Of a DNA stretch of 41,923 nucleotides, positions 33,350-41,795 are shown one piece after another. This DNA is from an uncultured Lachnospira sp. GTDB taxonomy: Bacteria; Bacillota; Clostridia; Lachnospirales; Lachnospiraceae. A model generated the notes under the pieces. That model worked only from the letters and a program-made list of their open reading frames with translations, was not told where the DNA came from and searched no databases. The DNA is taken from NCBI GenBank assembly GCA_910585095.1, contig CAJUBU010000025.1, positions 1-41,923 on the forward strand. The letters are read 5' to 3'. Numbering within the stretch: the stretch's first letter is position 1; each line of letters opens with the position of its first letter. Position numbers and translations under genes: made by a program.

Positions 33350-35224
33350 ATGTCAAATATATGTGAAAATTATGATGTCGTAGTTGTTGGTGCAGGTCAT
33401 GCAGGATGCGAGGCGGCTTTAGCTTGTGCAAGATTAGGATTATCTACCATATGTTTTACGGTAAGTTGTGAAAGTATAGCTATGATGCCATGCAATCCAA
33501 ATATTGGCGGCAGTTCAAAAGGACATATTGTAAGAGAAGTTGACGCGCTTGGCGGTGAGATGGGCAAAAATATTGATGCGACATTTATACAGTCAAAAAT
33601 GTTGAATCAATCAAAGGGACCCGCTGTTCATTCACTTCGCGCTCAGGCAGATAAAGCTGCCTATAGTCAAAAAATGAGAATGGTTATGGAAAATACAGAT
33701 AATCTTCTTGTAAGACAGGCAGAAGTTTCTGAAATTATAGTAGAGAATAAAGTGATAAAGGGTGTAAAAACCGTATCAGGCGCCATATATTTTGCAGAAG
33801 CAGTTATTTTATGCACAGGGGTGTATTTAAAGGCAAGATGTATATATGGCGATGTGAGTTATGAGACAGGTCCAAATGGACTGCTTCCTGCAAATCATCT
33901 TACAAAATCGCTTGTTGATAATGGAATTGAAGTAAGACGATTTAAGACAGGAACGCCTGCAAGAGTTGATAAGCGTTCTATTGATTTTAGCAAGATGACA
34001 GAACAGTTTGGCGATAAACGAGTTGTTCCGTTTTCATTTACAACAGACCCTGATAGTATTCAAAAGGAACAGGTATCATGTTGGTTGACTTATACAAATG
34101 AAAAGACACATAAAATTATTATGGATAATATTGACCGCTCTCCATTATTTTCAGGTACCATTCATGGAACGGGTCCAAGATATTGTCCGTCAATTGAAGA
34201 TAAGGTTGTGCGATTTGCTGATAAGGACAGGCATCAAGTTTTTATTGAGCCAGAAGGACTTTATACAAATGAAATGTATCTTGGGGGAATGTCCAGTTCT
34301 ATGCCAGAAGATGTGCAGTATGCAATGTATAAGACCGTACCGGGACTAGAACATGTTAAAATTGTCCGAAATGCTTATGCAATTGAATATGATTGTATAT
34401 CAGCAATTCAATTAAAATTGTCGCTTGAGTTTAAAAATATAAAAGGACTTTTTGCTGCTGGTCAAATTAATGGAAGTTCTGGATACGAGGAAGCAGCAGG
34501 ACAGGGTATTATTGCTGGTATTAATGCGGCAATGTACATAAAAAATCAAAATCCGCTGATATTAGACCGCTCAGAAAGTTACATTGGCGTTTTAATTGAC
34601 GACCTTGTCACAAAAGAAACGTTAGAACCTTATCGAATGATGACTTCAAGGGCAGAATACAGACTTTTGTTAAGACAGGATAACGCCGATTTAAGACTTA
34701 CAAAGTATGGGTATCAGGTAGGCTTGATAAATGAAAAACGAATGAATCATGTCAAAGAAAAAGAACGTCTTATACAAGAGGAGATTGAGCGTGTTAAAAA
34801 TGTAAATATTGGCACAAAAGATTCTGTACAAGCGTTAATTACATCTTATGGGAGCAGTGAATTAACGACGGGTATTACATTGGCGGAGTTGATTAAAAGA
34901 CCAGAGCTTTCATATCAGTGTCTTGCATCGATTGATACGCAAAGACCACAGCTTGATGAGGAAATTGCTGAACAGGTAAATATTCATTTAAAATATGAGG
35001 GATATATTGACAGACAGCTTCGTCAGGTAGAGCGATTTAAAAAGTTGGAAAATAAAATTATTCCAGATTCAATTGATTACAATAAAATTAATGGACTGCG
35101 AAAAGAAGCAATGCAAAAGTTGGATAAATTCAGACCACATTCTATCGGGCAGGCGTCAAGAATATCAGGAGTTTCTCCTGCTGATATATCTGTTTTACTG
35201 GTCTATATTGCTGCAAGAAGATAG
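33350..35224 (+). CDS. mnmG: tRNA uridine-5-carboxymethylaminomethyl enzyme MnmG (GidA)
   Basis: 624 residues, full length. N-terminal FAD-binding Rossmann motif VVVGAGHAGCEAALACARLG, MPCNPNIGGSSKGHIVREVDALGG, GTPARVD, and the C-terminal helical MnmE-interacting region ending RISGVSPADISVLLVYI. It acts with MnmE on wobble uridine. It lies 111 bases after mnmE on the same strand, but that gap carries the family P leader, so it may be controlled separately. Confidence 0.98.
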   Translation: MSNICENYDVVVVGAGHAGCEAALACARLGLSTICFTVSCESIAMMPCNPNIGGSSKGHIVREVDALGGEMGKNIDATFIQSKMLNQSKGPAVHSLRAQADKAAYSQKMRMVMENTDNLLVRQAEVSEIIVENKVIKGVKTVSGAIYFAEAVILCTGVYLKARCIYGDVSYETGPNGLLPANHLTKSLVDNGIEVRRFKTGTPARVDKRSIDFSKMTEQFGDKRVVPFSFTTDPDSIQKEQVSCWLTYTNEKTHKIIMDNIDRSPLFSGTIHGTGPRYCPSIEDKVVRFADKDRHQVFIEPEGLYTNEMYLGGMSSSMPEDVQYAMYKTVPGLEHVKIVRNAYAIEYDCISAIQLKLSLEFKNIKGLFAAGQINGSSGYEEAAGQGIIAGINAAMYIKNQNPLILDRSESYIGVLIDDLVTKETLEPYRMMTSRAEYRLLLRQDNADLRLTKYGYQVGLINEKRMNHVKEKERLIQEEIERVKNVNIGTKDSVQALITSYGSSELTTGITLAELIKRPELSYQCLASIDTQRPQLDEEIAEQVNIHLKYEGYIDRQLRQVERFKKLENKIIPDSIDYNKINGLRKEAMQKLDKFRPHSIGQASRISGVSPADISVLLVYIAARR

Positions 35225-35379
35225 AATTTAGTATAGTAATTTTAACAATTTATAAAAGTTTGATAGCATATTAGAAAATATTTATGTAAATTTATATTTA
35301 TAATTGTTATATTCAAAATAGCTCAGAAATACGAATGAATATCAATAACATAAAAATAATTATTAAAATGGTGTTGTGA

Positions 35380-36135
35380 ATGAATGATTTAAAATTAAAA
35401 GAATTGATAAATAAACAGTCTATTGTTCTTACGGATGCTCAATTAAAGCAATTTGATATGTATTATGAACTTCTTGTAGAATGGAATACATTTATGAATC
35501 TTACGACTATTACACAGTATGATGAAGTTTTAACAAAGCATTTTGCGGATAGTCTTGCAATTAAATCCGCTATTGATACATTATCAAAAATTGATTTGGA
35601 TATTTGCAAAATACTTGATTTAGAAAAGGGAATCCATATAGTTGATGTAGGAACAGGTGCAGGATTTCCAGGACTTCCAATTAAGATAGCATTTGAAAAC
35701 TGTTCTGTAAAATTGCTGGATTCTCTAAATAAAAGAGTTCAATTTTTAAATGAAGTGATAACAAAAAATGAACTTATAAATGTGGAGGTAATTCATTGTA
35801 GAGCTGAGGATGCAGGCAGAAATGTTCATATGCGAGAACAATTTGATTTGGGTGTGTCTAGGGCAGTGTCGAATCTTGCCACATTATCAGAATATGTTTT
35901 ACCATTTGTAAAAGTTGGTGGATATTTTGTTGCTTATAAATCAGGGGAAATTGAAAAAGAAGTTGACCAGTCTAAAAAAGCAATAAAAATATTAGGTGGA
36001 CAGGTGAAGCATATTTATAAATTTTGTTTGCCTGATACAGATATAGAGCGCTCTTTTATATTTATAAAAAAGATGTCTGCAACACCTAAAAAATATCCAA
36101 GAAAAGCAGGAATTCCGTCAAAAGAGCCTATTTAA
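35380..36135 (+). CDS. rsmG: 16S rRNA m7G methyltransferase RsmG (GidB)
   Basis: 251 residues. SAM-binding motif IVDVGTGAGFPGLPIKIAF near 85-103, LDSLNKRVQFLNEV and VSRAVSNLATLSEYVLPFVKVGG are typical of RsmG, which makes m7G at the 530 loop of 16S rRNA. The C-terminal PRKAGIPSKEPI is the conserved family end. The start ATG follows GGTG. The 155-base gap to mnmG holds a TAACAATT/AATTGTTA inverted pair but no gene. Confidence 0.97.
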   Translation: MNDLKLKELINKQSIVLTDAQLKQFDMYYELLVEWNTFMNLTTITQYDEVLTKHFADSLAIKSAIDTLSKIDLDICKILDLEKGIHIVDVGTGAGFPGLPIKIAFENCSVKLLDSLNKRVQFLNEVITKNELINVEVIHCRAEDAGRNVHMREQFDLGVSRAVSNLATLSEYVLPFVKVGGYFVAYKSGEIEKEVDQSKKAIKILGGQVKHIYKFCLPDTDIERSFIFIKKMSATPKKYPRKAGIPSKEPI

Positions 36136-36152
36136 AGAAATGGGGATTATTT

Positions 36153-36905
36153 ATGGCACATATTAGAATAAATTATAATTCAGCAATTCTTCAAATGCCA
36201 GTTGTGCTGGATGTGCTTCTTCCACAAGGGCATGGTGGTTACAAGACTCTTTATCTGTTACATGGAGCAGGAGGCGACCATGCAAGCTGGATTCTTAAAT
36301 CAAGAATTGCCGATTATGTGGAAGGTGCTAATTTGGCAGTTATTATGCCGTCAGGCAACAATAAGTTTTATGTGAATAATATTGATGGAAAAGATTATTT
36401 TTTATTTATTACAGAAGAATTAACTAATATATGCCAGAACTGGTTTAAAATTAGTAAAAACTCCATTGACCGTTATATTGCAGGAATGTCAATGGGGGGT
36501 TATGGCGCTTATTATGCTGCTTTGAAAAAACCATCATTTTATCACTGTGCATTTTCTTACTCAGGTCTGTTAAATATTATTGAAAGGTATGAGAAACCTC
36601 AAGGTCTTGATATGTTCCCAACATTTGGTACAAAACAGCAACTTATTGACAATTCTTATGATTTATATCAACTTATTAACAATAAATCCACAAAGAATGT
36701 GGATAACTCTACCCAATTTGTAACTTTTTGTGGATTACAAGATGCAAGAAGGCATATGAGTGAAGAATTTGCAGATAAGGCAAAAAAAGCAGGATATGCC
36801 GTTTTGTTACAGGAAGAAGATGGCGGTCATAATTGGGAATATTGGGATAAATGTATAAAATACACGATTTCTTATATTGTAAAGGAGAGCAATGTATGTC
36901 AATAA
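36153..36905 (+). CDS. Esterase, EstA/S-formylglutathione-hydrolase-like
   Basis: 250 residues. Alpha/beta-hydrolase with the elements of the tributyrin esterase/esterase D group: YLLHGAGGDHASW (oxyanion region), nucleophile elbow GMSMGG with Ser113, acid probably Asp197 (CGLQDARRH) and His226 (GGHNWEYWD). There is no signal peptide, so it is likely cytosolic. Probably acts on short-chain acyl or acetyl esters; the substrate is unknown. It overlaps the next gene, a shortened paralogue. An inverted pair of DnaA-box-like sites lies inside at 36684-36706. Confidence 0.9.
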   Translation: MAHIRINYNSAILQMPVVLDVLLPQGHGGYKTLYLLHGAGGDHASWILKSRIADYVEGANLAVIMPSGNNKFYVNNIDGKDYFLFITEELTNICQNWFKISKNSIDRYIAGMSMGGYGAYYAALKKPSFYHCAFSYSGLLNIIERYEKPQGLDMFPTFGTKQQLIDNSYDLYQLINNKSTKNVDNSTQFVTFCGLQDARRHMSEEFADKAKKAGYAVLLQEEDGGHNWEYWDKCIKYTISYIVKESNVCQ

Positions 36906-37342
36906 TGAATATGAATTTGTTTTCTATGAAATTAAAACGTATGATTGATATTACAGTGGTTCTTCCAGATGAAATTAAATCAAATGATAAACTTCAATGT
37001 TTATGGCTTTATTATTATCAAAATATAAGCGCTATGGATTGGCTGTGCTATACGCCGTTGGCAGATTATGTCAATGATAAGCATTTTGCAGCAATTATCC
37101 CTGAAGTTTTTGAAATAAATCCTCAAAATGATAAGCATATAATAAAAGAGTTTAGCACGAATATTAAAAATATGTTTGCATGTATATCAGAGAATGAAGA
37201 AGATAATTTTTTTGATAAAGAATATTATCTTGAATATGAAAAGGATTTTGATTATACTTATAATAAAATACAAAATAGAAAATATAAATGGGAATGGTTG
37301 AATGCAAGATTGTTGCATTTTATAAATTTTGTTTTGAGATAA
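36896..37342 (+). CDS. Shortened esterase paralogue lacking the nucleophile region
   Basis: 148 residues from the ATG at 36896, with AAAGGAG at good spacing; it overlaps the esterase stop by 10 bases. The N-terminus (MNMNLFSMKLKRMIDITVVLPDE, LWLYYYQNISAMDW) follows the esterase pattern of its neighbour. The end (KWEWLNARLLHFINFVL) follows the neighbour's HNWEYWDKCIKYTISYIV. About 100 residues between, including the GxSxG elbow and acid, are missing, and the final His is Lys or Arg. It therefore looks like an in-frame internal deletion of a tandem duplicate. Ribosome site and frame are intact, so it may still be translated. Confidence 0.65.
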   Translation: MSIMNMNLFSMKLKRMIDITVVLPDEIKSNDKLQCLWLYYYQNISAMDWLCYTPLADYVNDKHFAAIIPEVFEINPQNDKHIIKEFSTNIKNMFACISENEEDNFFDKEYYLEYEKDFDYTYNKIQNRKYKWEWLNARLLHFINFVLR

Positions 37343-37504
37343 GAATTATTTTACCTCATCAAATATCCTTTGATACTGTAAAATATATTGAAAATTAAAA
37401 TATTATAGTTTATAAATAGAATGTTTGATTTTTATAAAATAATAAATTTTAGAATAAAAATCATCGGAATAAAAATAATTATTAAGAAAGGGAAAAAAGT
37501 TGGT

Positions 37505-38347
37505 ATGAGAGAGATTAATGTGAATTTAATCACAAAAAATATCAAAGAAATGTGTATTGAGGCAAATCATTTTCTTTCAGAAGATATGAAGAAAACATTT
37601 GATAAAGCTGTTAAAACAGAAAAATCTCCTCTTGGCAGACAGGTGTTAAATCAATTGCAAGAAAATCTTGATATTGCAGGAAAAGAAATGATACCAATAT
37701 GTCAAGATACGGGTATGGCTGTTGTTTTTATCAATGTTGGGCAGGATGTACATTTTACAGAAGGCAACCTTGAGGATGCAATTAATGAAGGTGTAAGACA
37801 AGGGTATATTGAGGGATATTTAAGAAAATCCGTTGTATCAGACCCTATTATTCGTGAAAATACAAAAGATAATACGCCTGCAATTATACATTATTCAATT
37901 GTTTCTGGTGATAAGGTAGAAATAATTATTGCGCCAAAAGGTTTTGGAAGCGAAAATATGAGCAGAGTATTTATGTTAAAGCCTGCTGATGGTATAGAAG
38001 GTGTTAAAGAAGCTATACTTACAGCTGTAAAAGATGCAGGTCCAAATGCTTGTCCGCCAATGGTTGTCGGCGTAGGAATTGGAGGTACATTTGAAAAATG
38101 TGCATTAATGGCAAAGAAAGCACTTACACGAAATCTTGAAGAAAAATCACCAATAAAATATGTAGATGAATTAGAAAAAGAAATGCTTGAAAAAATTAAT
38201 AGGCTTGGTATAGGTCCAGGTGGTCTTGGTGGGACACAGACGGCTTTGGCAGTAAATATTGAAGTCTATCCAACACATATTGCTGGTCTTCCAGTTGCCA
38301 TTAATATATGTTGTCATGTTAATAGACATGCACATAGAGTGCTTTAA
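37505..38347 (+). CDS. fumA: Fumarate hydratase class I, alpha subunit
   Basis: 280 residues from the ATG at 37505; the frame extends 28 codons upstream but with an AT-rich, atypical sequence. Two-subunit class I (iron-sulfur) fumarase/tartrate dehydratase alpha: PICQDTGMAVVF and GPNACPPMVVGVGIGGTFEKCALMAKKAL carry Cys ligands of the 4Fe-4S cluster, with NICCHVNRHAHR at the end. It interconverts fumarate and malate with the beta subunit encoded 247 bases downstream. L-tartrate dehydratase (TtdA) is the alternative. The 160-base gap before it shows no gene. Confidence 0.93.
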   Translation: MREINVNLITKNIKEMCIEANHFLSEDMKKTFDKAVKTEKSPLGRQVLNQLQENLDIAGKEMIPICQDTGMAVVFINVGQDVHFTEGNLEDAINEGVRQGYIEGYLRKSVVSDPIIRENTKDNTPAIIHYSIVSGDKVEIIIAPKGFGSENMSRVFMLKPADGIEGVKEAILTAVKDAGPNACPPMVVGVGIGGTFEKCALMAKKALTRNLEEKSPIKYVDELEKEMLEKINRLGIGPGGLGGTQTALAVNIEVYPTHIAGLPVAINICCHVNRHAHRVL

Positions 38348-38594
38348 CAGTATTAGAGAAATTCTCTGGTTTAATATCTTAGAGATATAAGCAGAGAAAA
38401 TAAAGACTTGCGCTGTGTAGCTAGATAAGTTGAGCAAACAGCAAAATGGATTGTGAATATCTGTTTGATTATCATAAAAAAGAATTGAATTTATTTTGTT
38501 GAAAATGTAAAATCTTGATAAAATTATTATTGTGAGGCAGTTAAGTAGATTACAAATATTTGTTTGAGTATAGAATTTTAGAAATGAGGAAAAA

Positions 38595-39149
38595 ATGGAT
38601 AAGTATATAAATTCGCCTATAAACAATGAAGATGCAGCATTGCTTCAGGCTGGAGATTATGTATATATAACAGGAACCATATATACAGCAAGAGATGCCG
38701 CACATAAAAGAATGGCAGAATCCTTGCAAAAAGGAGAAAAACTTCCTTTTGACATAAAAAATAATATCATTTATTATATGGGACCATCTCCTGCCAGAGA
38801 AGGCAAAACAATAGGTTCAGCAGGACCAACCACAGCAAGCAGAATGGATAAATATACACCTGCATTATTGGATTTAGGTCTTGTAGGTATGATTGGAAAA
38901 GGGAAGCGTTCTAAAGAAGTTATTGATGCGATGGTGAGAAATAAGGCAGTATACTTTGCTGCTGTAGGCGGCGCGGGGGCAATACTTTCACAGAGAATTA
39001 AAAAAGCCCAAGTCATAGCTTATGATGATTTAGGGACAGAAGCTATCCGTAAGTTAGAAGTTGAAAATTTCCCAGTAATTGTAGTGATTGACAGCAAAGG
39101 AAATAATTTATATGAATCAGCAATAAAGGAGTTTAGTAAGAGTGAGTAA
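38595..39149 (+). CDS. fumB: Fumarate hydratase class I, beta subunit
   Basis: 184 residues, the C-terminal-domain partner of the class I fumarase: GDYVYITGTIYTARDAAHKRM, YMGPSPAREGKTIGSAGPTTASRMD and GMIGKGKRS are diagnostic. TtdB of tartrate dehydratase is the alternative. Its stop overlaps the GTG start of the YbhN-type gene. The 247-base gap to the alpha gene is unusually long for this pair and contains a small GCTGT/ACAGC plus TTGC/GCAA arrangement (38408-38442) but no convincing gene. Confidence 0.93.
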   Translation: MDKYINSPINNEDAALLQAGDYVYITGTIYTARDAAHKRMAESLQKGEKLPFDIKNNIIYYMGPSPAREGKTIGSAGPTTASRMDKYTPALLDLGLVGMIGKGKRSKEVIDAMVRNKAVYFAAVGGAGAILSQRIKKAQVIAYDDLGTEAIRKLEVENFPVIVVIDSKGNNLYESAIKEFSKSE

Positions 39150-40212
39150 GCGCAGGTTAATTGATGTACTGTTTTTGTTAATTATATTTGGCTTAACAGT
39201 ATATTATATATTTTATGGACAAGATGTTGATTTACAGACACTTTTTGAAAAAATATGTGAAGCGGATATACGATGGCTTTTATTGGCAGTTGTTGCGATA
39301 ATTGCCCATATTTTTAGCGAGTCTTGCGTTATTCATTTTTTATTTAAAGATATTGGAATATACACAAAAAGATTTACTTGTTTTTTATATTCATGTGTTG
39401 GATTCTTTTTTTGCTGTATTACGCCATCTTCGACAGGCGGGCAGCCTGCTCAAATGTTTTATATGAAAAAAAATAAGATACCAGTCTCTATATCATCGGT
39501 TGTAATGATGATTATAACTATAGCTTATAAGTTGGTATTAGTAGTAGTTGGTTTATTTTTAATTTTATTTGATCATAAATTTATAGATACATACCTAAAG
39601 GACATCATGTTTTTTTTTATATTAGGAATTGTGATTAATGTGGTATTTGTCGGATTTATGTTTTTAATATTATTTAATCAAACGGTTGCAAAAAAATTAA
39701 TTAGAGGTGTTTTATATCTTCTTAAAAAAATTCATTTATTGAAAAAAAGTGAAAAATTAGAAAAAAGAATTGATAATTTTCTTAATTCTTACACAGAAAC
39801 AGCAAGATATTTAAAAAGCCATGTTGCAATTTTTATAAAAGCATTGCTTATAACAGCCTTTGAAAGATTTTCATACTTTTTTGTAACCTATTTTGTATAT
39901 AAGTCTTATGGATTATCAGGAAGCAGTATGTATGTTGTCGTGATGCTGCAATGTGTTATATCACTCTCTGTGGATATGCTTCCATTGCCGGGTGGTATGG
40001 GAATTACAGAAGTATTATTTAAACGTGTATATTTGCCAATATTTGGACCAGCACTGCTTTTTCCGGGTATGATATTAAGCCGTTCATTGACGTTTTATAC
40101 AGAGTTGATATTGTGTGCTGTTTTTACTTTATTTGCGCATATATATATTGGACGTTTTACAAAAAAAGAAATAGAACAGATGGAAGCTTATCACAAGGAT
40201 TTTTCATCATAA
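39142..40212 (+). CDS. YbhN/LPG-synthase-TM-type integral membrane protein
   Basis: 356 residues from a GTG overlapping the fumB stop by 8 bases. About eight membrane segments. The motifs TPSSTGGQPAQMFYMKKNKI and LPLPGGMGITEVLF are those of the lysylphosphatidylglycerol synthase transmembrane (UPF0104/YbhN) family, related to the flippase half of MprF. There is no aminoacyl-transferase domain, so a lipid-translocating or glycolipid-related role is more likely than synthesis. It is followed by psd, in keeping with a membrane-lipid theme. Confidence 0.87.
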   Translation: MSKRRLIDVLFLLIIFGLTVYYIFYGQDVDLQTLFEKICEADIRWLLLAVVAIIAHIFSESCVIHFLFKDIGIYTKRFTCFLYSCVGFFFCCITPSSTGGQPAQMFYMKKNKIPVSISSVVMMIITIAYKLVLVVVGLFLILFDHKFIDTYLKDIMFFFILGIVINVVFVGFMFLILFNQTVAKKLIRGVLYLLKKIHLLKKSEKLEKRIDNFLNSYTETARYLKSHVAIFIKALLITAFERFSYFFVTYFVYKSYGLSGSSMYVVVMLQCVISLSVDMLPLPGGMGITEVLFKRVYLPIFGPALLFPGMILSRSLTFYTELILCAVFTLFAHIYIGRFTKKEIEQMEAYHKDFSS

Positions 40213-40215
40213 GAT

Positions 40216-40297
40216 TTTATTCCCGCGAGAAATGATGAAAATAGCTATGTTTACATGGATATTTGACGAATGCCGTGAGGTTTTTGATTATTTGCAG
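40216..40297 (+). promoter_or_regulatory. Dispersed structured element R, copy 2 (before psd)
   Basis: 82 bases aligning without gaps to 31736-31817. Contains TTTATTCCCGCGAGAAATGA, a TATGT-TT-ACATG hairpin and TTTGACGAATGCCG, and ends TTTGCAG, 19 bases before the psd ATG. Confidence 0.55.
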
Positions 40298-40316
40298 CAG
40301 AAAGGATTTTAATATT

Positions 40317-41192
40317 ATGAAATATATAGATAGGACAGGCAATGTACAAGGGAATGAGGATATGCAGGATAAGTTTTTAAAATGTCTTTATTCTAATGTA
40401 TTAGGAAGATTTATTATATCATTACTTATACATCCTTGTGTGTCAAAATTGGGAGGGCGATTATTGTCAACAAAATTATCTAGCAAAGTTGTTCCTTCTT
40501 TTTGTAAAAATAATCATATTGATTTAAGTATTTATGATAGGCAAAAGTTTAATTCATATAATGATTTTTTTACAAGAAAACTTTTAGAAGAAAAGAAAGA
40601 AGTGGATTATAATTCAAATCATTTGGTTAGTCCTTGTTACTCTAAGCTTAGTGTATATCCTATTGCTAAAAATATGTCATTTAAAGTGAAAAATACAAGA
40701 TATACATTATCAAGACTGCTTAAGAGCAAAAAGTTAGCAGAAAAGTATGAAGGCGGTATTGCCTGCATTTTTCGATTGTCCGTTGATGATTATCATAGGT
40801 ATATGTATATTGATGATGGATACCAAACAAAAGAAAGAAAGATTAAGGGTGTTTTTCATACGGTTAATCCAATTGCAAATGATATGTATCCAATATATAA
40901 GGAAAATACAAGAGCATACAGTATACTTCAGTCAAAAAATTTTGGAAATGTCATTATGATGGAAGTAGGCGCTCTCTTAGTAGGAAAAATTAGAAACTAT
41001 CACAGTTGTTGCAATGTAAAAAGAGGAGAAGAAAAAGGGTATTTTGAATTTGGTGGTTCTTCTATTATTTTAATTTTTCAAAAGAATAAAATAAAGATAG
41101 ATAAAGATATTTGGAATAATTCTATAAATGGTATGGAAACAAAAGTTTGCATGGGTGAAAAAATTGGAGAAAAGTTTATAATTAATAGTTGA
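40317..41192 (+). CDS. psd: Phosphatidylserine decarboxylase, with an altered Asp position
   Basis: 291 residues from the ATG at 40317, with AAAGGA about 11 bases upstream; an earlier in-frame start would run through element R. Converts phosphatidylserine to phosphatidylethanolamine after self-cleavage. The cleavage motif is FGGSSI (LGST in Escherichia coli), with Ser the pyruvoyl source; VDDYHRY supplies the His and EVGALLVGKIRNY is typical. The Asp of the processing triad, expected in SP-x-D, reads SPCYSKL (Tyr108; codon TAC, one base from GAC). Activity is therefore doubtful unless this is an allele or error. No phosphatidylserine synthase gene is in the window. Confidence 0.92.
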   Translation: MKYIDRTGNVQGNEDMQDKFLKCLYSNVLGRFIISLLIHPCVSKLGGRLLSTKLSSKVVPSFCKNNHIDLSIYDRQKFNSYNDFFTRKLLEEKKEVDYNSNHLVSPCYSKLSVYPIAKNMSFKVKNTRYTLSRLLKSKKLAEKYEGGIACIFRLSVDDYHRYMYIDDGYQTKERKIKGVFHTVNPIANDMYPIYKENTRAYSILQSKNFGNVIMMEVGALLVGKIRNYHSCCNVKRGEEKGYFEFGGSSIILIFQKNKIKIDKDIWNNSINGMETKVCMGEKIGEKFIINS

Positions 41193-41241
41193 CATATATG
41201 AAATCATTTGTTATAATTGCCATCGTGATTAATATTGGTAT

Positions 41242-41329
41242 GGAGAAGTACTCAAGAGGCTGAAGAGGCGCCCCTGCTAAGGGTGTAGGTCGGGCAACCG
41301 GCGCGAGGGTTCAAATCCCTCCTTCTCCG
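41242..41329 (+). tRNA. tRNA-Ser (anticodon GCT)
   Basis: Type II tRNA with acceptor GGAGAAG/CTTCTCC, anticodon stem CGCCC/GGGTG around loop CTGCTAA (anticodon GCT, reading AGC/AGT), a long variable arm (GTCGGGCAACCGGCGC region) and T arm GAGGG-TTCAAAT-CCCTC. The 3' CCA is not encoded (GCTTGG follows). Confidence 0.96.
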
Positions 41330-41342
41330 CTTGGCAGAGGAT

Positions 41343-41373
41343 GCCCGTAAACTTATGTTTGCGGGTCTTTTTT
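41343..41373 (+). terminator. Intrinsic terminator after tRNA-Ser
   Basis: GCCCGTAAAC (41343-41352), loop TTAT, GTTTGCGGGT (41357-41366), then C and six Ts. Confidence 0.92.
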
Positions 41374-41386
41374 ATACACAGACTCA

Positions 41387-41421
41387 TGCAAAATATGAAA
41401 AACCATATATGCAAGTTTTTT
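41387..41421 (+). terminator. Second terminator-like hairpin
   Basis: TGCA..ATATG (41387-41397) pairs with CATAT.TGCA (41404-41413), followed by AG and six Ts. A backup to the preceding terminator, shielding the downstream promoter. Confidence 0.6.
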
Positions 41422-41441
41422 ACATTGAAATATGTTACAAA

Positions 41442-41490
41442 AGCGGCGCATAGGTCGCGGCGAGTAGAGAAAACTTATCTTTTCTACTTG
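41442..41490 (+). repeat. Element Q, second copy, upstream of the rRNA promoter
   Basis: AGCGGCGCA, then CGCGGCGAGTAG and a CGAGTAG...CTACTTG hairpin (41461-41490); matches the serS-leader block (10573-10632, opposite strand) through most of its length and into the flank (GGTTACTATATGGATAA against GATTATATAGATAA). No gene is attached to this copy. Confidence 0.5.
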
Positions 41491-41616
41491 GTTACTATAT
41501 GGATAAAGAATATCCCTTGATTTTTGCAAGATATTAGAATTGTAGTTATGAAAATCAAAGATATTAATTATAAATAATAAGGATTATTAGCGTAATAGAA
41601 ATTTGATAAATAAAGT

Positions 41617-41645
41617 TTTATTTCTGTGAGCAATGATGAAAATAA
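41617..41645 (+). repeat. Element R, partial third copy (5' third)
   Basis: TTTTATTTCTGTGAGCAATG followed by ATGAAAATA matches 40215-40243 at about 25 of 29 positions; the remaining two thirds of R are absent. Apart from this and element Q, I see no gene from 41430 to 41760. Confidence 0.5.
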
Positions 41646-41760
41646 TTGATAATTTAATCACTTTAAAGATAAAAATTTAAGGTATAAATATACTTAAGTT
41701 GGAAAAAATAAGGTTAGAAAAATAAAAATAGAAAAAAATAGAAAAAATTTAAAAAAGTTA

Positions 41761-41789
41761 TTGACATAATTTAATTATGATGGTAATAT
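41761..41789 (+). promoter_or_regulatory. Consensus sigma-A promoter, probable rRNA operon promoter
   Basis: TTGACA (41761-41766), a 17-base spacer, TAATAT (41784-41789), with an A-rich UP-like stretch upstream: the strongest promoter match in the window. Confidence 0.85.
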
Positions 41790-41795
41790 AATCAA

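Noticed and set aside
38446..38502. Short frame (ATG, 18 codons with the stop) in the fumarase gap
   Set aside because: No ribosome site and no recognisable sequence; chance frame.
41242..41329. Long-armed tRNA read as tRNA-Leu
   Set aside because: The anticodon loop CTGCTAA gives GCT, so it is tRNA-Ser; both families have long variable arms.
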